Assembly: GCF_004364775.1 (NCBI RefSeq)
Contig: NZ_SOAL01000006.1
Coordinates: forward strand, 62,001 to 126,000
Direction of reading: 5' to 3'
DNA length: 64,000 bases
Origin: Comamonas sp. JUb58
GTDB lineage: Bacteria > Pseudomonadota > Gammaproteobacteria > Burkholderiales > Burkholderiaceae_C
The notes beneath the pieces were generated by a model. It was not told the DNA's origin, did no database searches, and worked only from the letters and a program-made list of their open reading frames with translations. Shown piece after piece: positions 36,758-44,348 of this stretch. Made by a program: the position numbers and the translations under genes. Position 1 is the first letter of the stretch, and each line of letters begins with the position of its first letter.

Positions 36758-38119
36758 TTATTCCACCAGTACCGCAGCAGCCGTGCTGTTGGAGGCCGTG
36801 TCCACCAGGATCAGTGAGCCCAATTCACGCGAGCGCACAAAGGCGGCTGCCGGAATCGCTTCTTGCAGGCTGATCTCCACGCGGCCAATGGCATTGGGTT
36901 CCAGCTGCTCGGCGGCCTGGCGCTCCAGCGAGTTGATATCCAGGCGATTCAGCACCTTGCGCACCTTGGCCTTGATCCAGCGGCGGCCATGCAGCGCCCA
37001 GTACACGCGGCCGGCCAGCAGGGGCTCGTTGTCCATCCAGGCGATGGTGGCGGTGATCTCGCGCGTTGCGGGCCAGGCGGGCTGCTCGGCGGGGGTGTCA
37101 AAGTCATCATCGGCGGCGTTGCCGGCGGCAGGCACCGGGGCGGCAATGATCCAGTCACCGCGTGAGACGTCGACCTCGCGGTCCAGCACGATGCCGGCGC
37201 TCTGGCCTGCGCCGCGCTCTACCGGCTTGCGGGTATGGTCCAGCACCTGGGCCACGGTGGCGCGCTGGCCGCTGGGCAGGATTTGCACGGCGGTGCCGGG
37301 CGCGACATCGCCGGTGCCCACACGGCCCCAGAAAATGCGGCGGCCCTGGTGGGTGTCGGCCGAGGCGGAGAACTTCTCCACCCACTGCACCGAAAACGCC
37401 AGCGGTTGACCGGCATCGGCGGGCGTCGTGGGCAGCTTTTCCAGCAGCTCCAGCAGGCTGGGGCCTTGGTAGCCGGCCCAGTCAGGGTGCGCGGTCACCA
37501 CGTTCCAGCCCTTCAAGGCCGAGACGGGGATGGTGGCAGCCACGGTGATGCCCGCTGCCTGGGCAAAAGCTGCCAGGGCGTTGCGGATATTGGCAAAGGC
37601 CAGGGCCGGGTCGGCTACGGCGTCGAGCTTGTTGATCGCAAACACCAGCGAGTGCACGCGCAGCAGATGGGCCAGCAGGCTGTGGCGGCGGGTTTGGGGC
37701 AGCAGTGCGAGCTGCGGGTTTTGCCAGTCCAGCTTGGTGGCATCCACCAGCACCACAGCGGCATCGGCGCTCGATGCGGCAGTCACCATGTTGCGGGTGT
37801 ACTGCTCGTGGCCAGGTGCATCGCCAATGATGAACTTGCGCGTTTCGGTAGCGAAGTAGCGGTAGGCCACATCGATGGTGATGCCTTGCTCGCGCTCGGC
37901 CGACAGACCATCGGTGAGCAGGGCCAGGTCGGTTTCACCACTGCGCTGCACGCCGGCCAGCTGGTCTTGCAGCACCGATTTACTGTCGACGAGCAGGCGG
38001 CCGATCAAGGTGGACTTGCCATCATCGACCGAGCCGCAGGTGATGAAACGCAGCGCCGATGCGGTGCGCTGCAGATCTTGGGCGGGGGCGCGCACGGGAG
38101 TCAGGGTATCGGTAGTCAT
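36758..38119 (-). CDS. cysN: Sulfate adenylyltransferase subunit 1 (GTPase)
   Basis: The GTP-hydrolysing subunit that drives CysD to make APS from sulfate and ATP. G-motifs: GSVDDGKST (residues about 28-36), DAPGHEQYTRNM, and NKLD. EF-Tu-like barrel domains follow. 453 residues, with no fused APS kinase (CysC) domain. Its start overlaps the cysD stop by one base (TGATG), so the subunits are co-translated. Last gene of the cysI operon. Confidence 0.95.
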   Translation of the reverse strand: MTTDTLTPVRAPAQDLQRTASALRFITCGSVDDGKSTLIGRLLVDSKSVLQDQLAGVQRSGETDLALLTDGLSAEREQGITIDVAYRYFATETRKFIIGDAPGHEQYTRNMVTAASSADAAVVLVDATKLDWQNPQLALLPQTRRHSLLAHLLRVHSLVFAINKLDAVADPALAFANIRNALAAFAQAAGITVAATIPVSALKGWNVVTAHPDWAGYQGPSLLELLEKLPTTPADAGQPLAFSVQWVEKFSASADTHQGRRIFWGRVGTGDVAPGTAVQILPSGQRATVAQVLDHTRKPVERGAGQSAGIVLDREVDVSRGDWIIAAPVPAAGNAADDDFDTPAEQPAWPATREITATIAWMDNEPLLAGRVYWALHGRRWIKAKVRKVLNRLDINSLERQAAEQLEPNAIGRVEISLQEAIPAAAFVRSRELGSLILVDTASNSTAAAVLVE

Positions 38120-39051
38120 CAGAAGTATCCGTCTTTCTTGCGCTTTTCCATCGAGGCATCGCTGGTCTTGTCGTCCATGCGGGTGGCGCCACGTTCGCTC
38201 ACATCGGCAGCCAGGGTCTCCAGCACGATGTCGTCGGCCGAGGCCGCATCGCTGCTCACCGGGCAGGTGCAGGTGATGTCGCCGACGGTGCGGAAGCGCA
38301 CGGTGCGGTTCTCGACCGTTTCGCCTTCGCGGGCGGGGGTCAGCGGGGTCACGGGCACCAGCAGGCCCTTGCGCTCCACCACGTCACGCTGGTGGGCGTA
38401 GTAGAGGCTGGGCAGCGCGATGTTTTCGCGGGCAATGTACTGCCAGACATCGAGCTCGGTCCAGTTGCTGATCGGGAACACGCGGAAATGCTCGCCGGGA
38501 GCCAGACGGGTGTTGAACAGGGTCCAGAGCTCGGGGCGCTGGGCCTTGGGCTGCCACTGGCCAAAGCTGTCGCGGTGGCTGAAGATGCGTTCCTTGGCGC
38601 GGGCCTTTTCTTCGTCGCGGCGGGCGCCGCCAATCAGCGCGTCAAAGCGGAACTCCTCGATCGCTTCGAGCAAGGTCACCGACTGGTGCACATTGCGCGA
38701 TTCGCCGGGATGGGCCAGGCGCACGGTGCCGCGCGCCATCGAGTCTTCAACGCTGCGCACGATCAGGTCGGCGCCCAGTTCCTTGGCGCGCAGATCGCGG
38801 AAATCGGTCACTTCGGGGAAGTTGTGGCCGGTGTCGATCATCAGCAAGGGGTAGGGGATGCGGCCGGCGCCAAAGGCCTTTTCGGCGCATTTGAGCATCA
38901 CCAGCGAATCCTTGCCGCCGGAAAACAGCAGCGCGGGGCGTTCAAAGGCGGCTGCGACTTCGCGCAGGATAAAGATGGTTTCTTCTTCCAGCGCATCCAG
39001 GTGCTGGTTGCTCAGGTGGTTGAGCACATCGGTTTCAACACGGGCGTTCAT
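38119..39051 (-). CDS. cysD: Sulfate adenylyltransferase subunit 2
   Basis: The catalytic adenylyltransferase subunit. Near residue 45 the PP-loop reads LLFSGGKDSLVMLKCAEKAF. Other landmarks are DTGHNFPEV, GGARRDEEKARAKERIFS and the C-terminal SSDAASADDIV region. 310 residues from ATG 39051 (MNARVETDVLNHLSNQHL); the frame runs upstream to 39126, but that part is not family-like. 50 bp after cysH. Confidence 0.95.
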   Translation of the reverse strand: MNARVETDVLNHLSNQHLDALEEETIFILREVAAAFERPALLFSGGKDSLVMLKCAEKAFGAGRIPYPLLMIDTGHNFPEVTDFRDLRAKELGADLIVRSVEDSMARGTVRLAHPGESRNVHQSVTLLEAIEEFRFDALIGGARRDEEKARAKERIFSHRDSFGQWQPKAQRPELWTLFNTRLAPGEHFRVFPISNWTELDVWQYIARENIALPSLYYAHQRDVVERKGLLVPVTPLTPAREGETVENRTVRFRTVGDITCTCPVSSDAASADDIVLETLAADVSERGATRMDDKTSDASMEKRKKDGYF

Positions 39052-39101
39052 ATCTGAGGGACTTTCTTGTCGGGCGGGCTGCATGCGGTCAGTGGGCGAT
39101 A

Positions 39102-39740
39102 TCAGTGCGCGATATGCAGGCCGCATTCGCGGTTGTCTTCGCCCTTGGTGGGATCCACATAGTCGAAGTTGTTGGGCAGACCGTGTTTTTCGCAGTATTC
39201 GTAGAGATCCTTGGACGACCAGTGCAGCAGCGGCGCCACCTTGATGAGGCCATCGGGGTTCAGGCTGACGGCCTCCATCTGGGCACGCACCGCAGTGTCG
39301 GTGGCGCGCAGTGCGGTGAACCAGACCTGGGGCTGGGTCTCGCGCAGCGCACGGGCAAAGGGCTCGAGCTTGACTTCTTCGGTGAAGGCGGCGTGGCGCG
39401 GGTCATCCAGCGCGGGCGTTGCGCCTTCAACGGCTTCACGGTGCGCACGCGAGCGGCGTGGCAGGTAGATCTGCAGGTTCAGCTTGAGCTGGCGCGTCAC
39501 CTCGTCGGCAAAGCGGTAGGTGGCCTCGGTGTTGTAGCCGTTGTCCATCCAGACCACGGGCACATCGGGCTGGACCTGGCTGACCAGGTGCAGGATCACC
39601 GCTTCAAAGGGACGGAAATTGGTGGTCACGATGCTGGTCTGGCCCAGCGACAGTGCCCAGCGCACCAGACCGGCGGCATCGTTGCCCAGCTCGGCATTCA
39701 CGCGGGCCAGTTCTTGGGGGGTGAGGGTGGTCGTGCTCAT
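39102..39740 (-). CDS. cysH: Phosphoadenylyl-sulfate reductase-family protein
   Basis: Reduces activated sulfate to sulfite with thioredoxin. 212 residues, shorter than E. coli CysH (244). The PP-loop-like N-terminus and the C-terminal catalytic ECGLH are present. The Cys-Cys and CxxC pairs that hold the [4Fe-4S] cluster of APS reductases are absent; the only cysteines are in YCEKHG and ECGLH. By family rules that means PAPS, not APS, as substrate, yet no cysC lies in the cluster. Start overlaps the DUF934 stop (ATGA). Confidence 0.88.
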   Translation of the reverse strand: MSTTTLTPQELARVNAELGNDAAGLVRWALSLGQTSIVTTNFRPFEAVILHLVSQVQPDVPVVWMDNGYNTEATYRFADEVTRQLKLNLQIYLPRRSRAHREAVEGATPALDDPRHAAFTEEVKLEPFARALRETQPQVWFTALRATDTAVRAQMEAVSLNPDGLIKVAPLLHWSSKDLYEYCEKHGLPNNFDYVDPTKGEDNRECGLHIAH

Positions 39741-40138
39741 GCGGCGGCCTGGTCAAAATGGGGCTTGGCTTCCACGTCGCCTTGGTAAAAACCGGCAAAA
39801 CGCTCGAACTGGCGTGCGGCATCGGCCACGTCCACGCCTTCTTTCAGCACGGCGCTGCTGAAGCCGGTGCGGTGCATCTGCACCAGCTGGTCGATCAGCA
39901 CATCGCCATGGGCGCGGATATCGCCCTTGTAGCCACGGCGGCGGCGCAGCAGGTAGGCCTGACTGAACGCGCGGCCATCGGTGAACGCGGGAAAATCGAG
40001 GTCGATGCGCTCAACGCCATCGAGCGAGACCTGCAGCGCATCGGCATCGTTGGCCAGCAGCAGCACACTGCGGTCGCCTTCGGCAGCGGGCTGGTGGTCG
40101 CCGGCGGCCAGGATCTGGAAATCGTTTGGAATGCTCAT
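39737..40138 (-). CDS. DUF934 protein of the sulfite-reductase operon
   Basis: 133 residues. The DUF934 core is DLDFPAFTDGRAFSQAYLLRRRRGYKG split over residues about 45-72 and a later MHRTGFSSAVL. DUF934 genes almost always sit between cysI and cysH in beta- and alphaproteobacteria, and an electron-transfer or assembly role for sulfite reductase has been supposed, not shown. I start at ATG 40138 (MSIPNDFQ); overlaps cysH by four bases. Confidence 0.9.
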   Translation of the reverse strand: MSIPNDFQILAAGDHQPAAEGDRSVLLLANDADALQVSLDGVERIDLDFPAFTDGRAFSQAYLLRRRRGYKGDIRAHGDVLIDQLVQMHRTGFSSAVLKEGVDVADAARQFERFAGFYQGDVEAKPHFDQAAA

Positions 40139-40156
40139 CGTTGTTCTTCTCAATGC

Positions 40157-41944
40157 TCAGGCTTCGGTGGTTTCTGCCGCTTCGGGCAGGCGGGCGGACT
40201 TGCCAGCTTCCTTGAAGGGGTCCAGGCCCACGCGGCGCACGGTGTCGATAAACAGCTCGCCGTTGTCACGCAGGTCGCGGTAAGCGGTCAGCACGGCTTC
40301 GATCACACCGGGCACTTCGGCGGCGCTGAACGAGGGGCCAATGGCCTTGCCAGCCTGGGGTGCTCCCGACAAGGTGGCGCCATCGGAGCCGCCCACCGTG
40401 ATCTGGTACCACTCCTTGCCGTCCTTGTCGACGCCCAGGATGCCGATATGGCCGCTGTGGTGGTGGCCGCAGCTGTTGATGCAGCCGCTGATGTGCAGGT
40501 CGATGTCGCCGATGTCGTCGAGCTCGTCCAGGTCCTGGTAGCGCTCGGTGATGGCGGCGGCAATCGGCAGGCTGCGGGCATTGGCCAGGGCGCAGAGGTC
40601 ACCGCCGGGGCAGGCGATCATGTCGGTCAGCAGGTCCACATTGGTGCTGGCCAGGCCCAGGGCCTTGGCCTGCAGCCACAAGTCATGCAGCTGGCTCACA
40701 TGCACCCAGGGCAGCACCACGTTCTGGTCGTGGGTCACCCGGGCTTCGCCGGCAGAGAACTGGTCCACCAGCTGGGCCAGCGCATCGAGCTGCTCGCCCG
40801 AGGCATCGCCCGGCGCCTGGCCCACGCGCTTGAACGACAGCACCACAGCGCGCAGCTGCGGGTTTTGGTGGGCACGCACATTGCGGCTCACCCAGCGGCC
40901 AAAGGCGGGCTCACGGGCGCCTTGCTCGGTCAGCTGGTGCTTGGCTTCGGTGGCGTTGACTTGCGGGTAGTCCGACAGGTCCGGTGCCACAAAGCAGGCG
41001 GCGACGCGGTCAAACTCGGCCTGGGGGATGGTATGTGGGCCGCCATCGACCTCGACGATCTGGCGGAACTCTTCTTCCACCGAGTCGATATAGACCTGGC
41101 CCTCGGCCTTCACCAGGATCTTGATGCGGGCCTTGTACTTGTTGTCGCGGCGGCCACGCTCGTTGTAGACGCGCACGATCGCTTCGATGTAGTTGAGCAC
41201 CTGGTTCCAGGGCAGAAACTCGCGGATGGGGGTGCCGATGACCGGCGTGCGGCCCATGCCACCGCCGACAAACACCTTGAAGCCGATCTCACTGGCCTCG
41301 TTCTTGGTCAGGTGCAGGCCCACATCGTGCCAGCCGGTGGCGGCGCGGTCTTCGGCAGAGCCGCTGATCGCGATCTTGAACTTGCGTGGCAGGAAGGCGA
41401 ACTCGGGGTGCAGGGTGGTCCACTGGCGCAGCACCTCGGCATAGGGGCGGGGGTCCACCAGCTCGTCTACGGCCACGCCGGCCAGCGCATCGGTGGTCGT
41501 GTTGCGGATGCAGTTGCCGCTGGTCTGGATGCCATGCAGGTTGACGCTGGCCAGCAGGTCCATCACATCGGCGGACTTGGACAGCGGAATCCAGTTGAAC
41601 TGCACATTGGTGCGGGTGGTGAAATGCGCGTAGTGGGTGGGCAGGTAGGTGGTGCCCATCGCGCCCTGGGTCTTGAGCGCATCCTGGTAGAGCTGGGCTT
41701 CGGGTGCGTCGTACTCACGGGCAATGCGGGCCAGCACGCGGATCTGGGCGGAGTTGATCTCGCCGTAAGGCACTGCCACCCGCAGCATCGGTGCGTAGCG
41801 TTGCACATACCAGCCGTTTTGCAGACGCAGCGGGCGGAATTCTTCTTCACTCAGCCGGCCCGTTTCCCAGCGTTGGAGCTGGTCACGGAACTGGTCTGCT
41901 CGGGCCTGGACAAACTGGCGATCAAAAGAGGTGTATTGGTACAT
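40157..41944 (-). CDS. cysI: Assimilatory sulfite reductase hemoprotein
   Basis: Six-electron reduction of sulfite to sulfide. 595 residues with the duplicated nitrite/sulfite reductase fold. The siroheme/[4Fe-4S] cysteines are ACPGGDLC and SGCINSCGHHH (about residues 440-500). No flavoprotein gene cysJ is in the cluster, so the electron donor is probably ferredoxin or another reductase; fdxA lies just downstream of the operon. First gene of cysI-DUF934-cysH-cysD-cysN, with a 70-base predicted leader. Confidence 0.93.
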   Translation of the reverse strand: MYQYTSFDRQFVQARADQFRDQLQRWETGRLSEEEFRPLRLQNGWYVQRYAPMLRVAVPYGEINSAQIRVLARIAREYDAPEAQLYQDALKTQGAMGTTYLPTHYAHFTTRTNVQFNWIPLSKSADVMDLLASVNLHGIQTSGNCIRNTTTDALAGVAVDELVDPRPYAEVLRQWTTLHPEFAFLPRKFKIAISGSAEDRAATGWHDVGLHLTKNEASEIGFKVFVGGGMGRTPVIGTPIREFLPWNQVLNYIEAIVRVYNERGRRDNKYKARIKILVKAEGQVYIDSVEEEFRQIVEVDGGPHTIPQAEFDRVAACFVAPDLSDYPQVNATEAKHQLTEQGAREPAFGRWVSRNVRAHQNPQLRAVVLSFKRVGQAPGDASGEQLDALAQLVDQFSAGEARVTHDQNVVLPWVHVSQLHDLWLQAKALGLASTNVDLLTDMIACPGGDLCALANARSLPIAAAITERYQDLDELDDIGDIDLHISGCINSCGHHHSGHIGILGVDKDGKEWYQITVGGSDGATLSGAPQAGKAIGPSFSAAEVPGVIEAVLTAYRDLRDNGELFIDTVRRVGLDPFKEAGKSARLPEAAETTEA

Positions 41945-42022
41945 CGTGGTGCGGGAGTTGCAGCTACCAAGCCCTGTCTTGCTTGCTGCCCCAATGGCGG
42001 CGAAGCTGGGCTGTTGCGATGT

Positions 42023-42085
42023 ACTGTAGGAAAGTTTTATATAAACTCAAACTACATTTTTCTCAGTCCTGTATGACATTGAGTT
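42023..42085 (-). promoter_or_regulatory. cysI operon promoter and inverted-repeat operator
   Basis: On the minus strand: -35 TTGAGT (42050-42045), 16-bp spacer, -10 TACAGT (42028-42023). AACTCAA (42044-42050) and TTGAGTT (42079-42085) form a 7-bp inverted repeat 28 bases apart, almost extended to ATATAA(A)CTCAA arms, covering the -35. The region is AT-rich. A LysR-type regulator such as CysB is the natural candidate, by inference. Confidence 0.5.
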
Positions 42086-42123
42086 ATATGAAAATGGCAA
42101 ATGCTAGTGAGCAAATGGCATAT

Positions 42124-42141
42124 GGGCGCCGCTAGGCGCCC
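42124..42141. repeat. Short perfect hairpin GGGCGCC-GCTA-GGCGCCC
   Basis: In the space between cysI and the end of mnmC; no T-run. A second hairpin, GGCGGC-tggc-GCCGCC, lies at 42165-42180, 20 bp after the mnmC stop. Confidence 0.5.
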
Positions 42142-42200
42142 CGTAGGCAGGGCTGGGCGGACCCGGCGGCTGGCGCCGCCTTAAACGCTAAAACGCTCGC

Positions 42201-44222
42201 TCATTTGCAGTAGCGGTCGCTGGCCAGTGCCAAAGCCAGCGGGTTGGCAAGGGGCAGCGGCTCAGCATGCAGGCGGGCGGCCAGCAGTTCGGCGCAGAGC
42301 AGGGCCCAGGTCAGGCCGCGCGATCCCATCGCTGTAGCGACCCAGGGGCTGGCCAGGCCGTCGGGCAGTGCCTGCAGGGCCTGTGCCGGCAGCAGCGGGC
42401 CCACCAGCGGCAGCCGGTCGGTCGATGCGCAGCGCAGCTGGGCCCAGTGCTGGGCCTGGGCAAAGGCCTGCGCATCGGGCCGGTGGCCGGCTGGCAGCAG
42501 GGTTTGCAGCTTGGCCCAGTTGCCGGCATGCGCAGCGGCGGCATCGTCGGCCGAGGGCGGCAGTGTGGATTGGCCGCGCTCAAAGCTCGATCCCATGACC
42601 CAGGCCGCTTCTCCCGTCTGCCCATTGCGGAAGTAGGGCACCCAACTGCCATGGCCGTTGACCGGTTGGTGGGCTGCGGGCGCTTGGCCGGCCGGGTAGC
42701 TGCCCCAGCTGACCTGGCCACGAATGGTTTGCAGCGCCTGGGCGGCGGCAAGGCTTTGGCCGTTGATGCGCATGCTGGCCGATTGCGGCCCGGCGCAGAG
42801 CACCACCAAATCGGCCTGCGCCCAGGGCTGGCCTTGGCCGTCGCTCAGCGACCATTGCGGCGGGCCCTCGGCGCTCTGCAGTGCATCGAGCGCCTGCACC
42901 GGTGCGTTGCCGACAAAGCGGATCGCTGGATGGTCCAACAAGGCCTGGACGAGGGCGGCCGGCCGCAGCCAGCCACCGCGCGGGTGCCAGAGCGCAGGGG
43001 TGTCGGCGGGCAGGCCCAGCGCCTCCAGGCAGGCGGCACTGGCCTCGTCACTCCAGTCGGCGGCGGGGGCAGCCAATGTGTCCTTCCAGGCGGGGGGCCT
43101 CTCATGGGCGCTGCGGCGCGGGGGCGCGGCTGCGGAGCTGTCGCTGAGGGCAGCGCTTTCATCAGGCGGCGTAGCGAGCTGGCGGCGCTCCAGCACCCCG
43201 GTCATCTCCCAATCCAGCCCCGCTTGCAGCAGCTGCTGAGCCCATTGCAAGCTGCAACGCTGGCCGGCGCGGGTGATGCGCGAGAGGGGGCTGTCGTCAC
43301 TGCTGGTATGGGGCGCAAAGATGCCGGCGGGCAGTGCGGAGGCACTGGCGGCCGGGTGGCTGGCGGCATCCAGCACGGTGACCTGCCAGCCGCGCAGGGC
43401 CAGCTGGCGCGCACAAGCGGCACCCGCAATGCCGGCGCCGATGATGGCCGCGCGCCCGCCGCCGCCAGCCAGCCGCGCCGGCAGGGCCTGCGCGCCCAGG
43501 GGCCACAGCGGCGCCTTGCGGGGCTCCCAGTGCGGGGCAAAGCGGGCCTGCAGGTTGTCCCGCTTGGGCGGCACACCGGGCACCTTGCGCACCTCAAAGC
43601 CGCACTGGGCCAGGTCGCGGCGCAGTTGGGCGGCAATGGTCCAGGTGGCAAGCTGGGTGCCGCGCCGGGCGCAGCGGGCCACCGCCTTCAGGCTGTGCAG
43701 GCTCCACATGTCGGGGTTGCGCGCGGGGCTGAAGCCGTCCAGGTAGATGCTGTCGGCCACGAGCTCCTGCTGGCGCAGCATGGTCTGGCTGTCGCCAACC
43801 AGCAGGCTGAGCAGCACCCGGCCACCGGCCAGGCGCAGGCGGTGCACGCCCGGCAGCAGGCCCCACCATTGGGCGGCGAGTTCTTCAGCCAGCGGCAGCA
43901 GATGGGGAAACTTGCGCGCCTGCTCCAAGAGATCAGTCGCCGCAATGGGAAAGGCCTCGGTCGAGACAAAGTGCAGCAGTCCGGGCCGCGCCGGGTCTTG
44001 CTGCCAGGCATGCCAGGTGACCAGAAAGTTCAGCCCAAAGCCAAAGCCGGTCTCCAGAATGCGCCATTGCGGCTGGCCCGCCCAGGCCTGGGGCAGGCCA
44101 CAGCCGGCCAGGAACACCTGCTCGGCCTGGGCCAGTGCATGGGCGGCTTCGCTGTGGTAACGGTCGCCAAAGCGGGGGCTGTAGGGCGTGCCGTCGGCCA
44201 TCCATTGCACGGTCTCAGTCAT
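42201..44222 (-). CDS. mnmC: Bifunctional tRNA mnm5s2U biosynthesis protein MnmC
   Basis: Last steps of 5-methylaminomethyl-2-thiouridine formation at the wobble base. The N-terminal methyltransferase has the SAM loop ILETGFGFGLNF (residues about 55-66) and LDGFSPARNPDMW. The C-terminal FAD-dependent oxidase begins IIGAGIAGAACARQLALRG near residue 260 and ends MGSRGLTWALL. 673 residues, full two-domain length. I start at ATG 44222 (MTETVQW). Divergent from the carboxypeptidase gene. Confidence 0.92.
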   Translation of the reverse strand: MTETVQWMADGTPYSPRFGDRYHSEAAHALAQAEQVFLAGCGLPQAWAGQPQWRILETGFGFGLNFLVTWHAWQQDPARPGLLHFVSTEAFPIAATDLLEQARKFPHLLPLAEELAAQWWGLLPGVHRLRLAGGRVLLSLLVGDSQTMLRQQELVADSIYLDGFSPARNPDMWSLHSLKAVARCARRGTQLATWTIAAQLRRDLAQCGFEVRKVPGVPPKRDNLQARFAPHWEPRKAPLWPLGAQALPARLAGGGGRAAIIGAGIAGAACARQLALRGWQVTVLDAASHPAASASALPAGIFAPHTSSDDSPLSRITRAGQRCSLQWAQQLLQAGLDWEMTGVLERRQLATPPDESAALSDSSAAAPPRRSAHERPPAWKDTLAAPAADWSDEASAACLEALGLPADTPALWHPRGGWLRPAALVQALLDHPAIRFVGNAPVQALDALQSAEGPPQWSLSDGQGQPWAQADLVVLCAGPQSASMRINGQSLAAAQALQTIRGQVSWGSYPAGQAPAAHQPVNGHGSWVPYFRNGQTGEAAWVMGSSFERGQSTLPPSADDAAAAHAGNWAKLQTLLPAGHRPDAQAFAQAQHWAQLRCASTDRLPLVGPLLPAQALQALPDGLASPWVATAMGSRGLTWALLCAELLAARLHAEPLPLANPLALALASDRYCK

Positions 44223-44310
44223 GGCTTGCAAAAATCATTTCTCAAAGAATGGGGGATTGTAGGGAGTTCAGTCCCAGTGAGTGGTGAGGCCAGCCCTCCA
44301 TGGCAGATTT

Positions 44311-44339
44311 GTGACAATTTGTTGTCAAAGCCGTACTAT
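44311..44339 (+). promoter_or_regulatory. Promoter of the M20 carboxypeptidase gene with TGACAA/TTGTCA dyad
   Basis: -35 GTGACA (44311-44316), 17-bp spacer, -10 TACTAT (44334-44339). TGACAA (44312-44317) and TTGTCA (44322-44327) are inverted repeats four bases apart. Predicted transcription start about 44346, next to ATG 44349. Confidence 0.5.
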
Positions 44340-44348
44340 CATGGCCCC

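Noticed and set aside
39758-42076. 772-codon plus-strand frame antisense to cysI, DUF934 and part of cysH
   Set aside because: Spans several real genes on the other strand and has no domain; a shadow.
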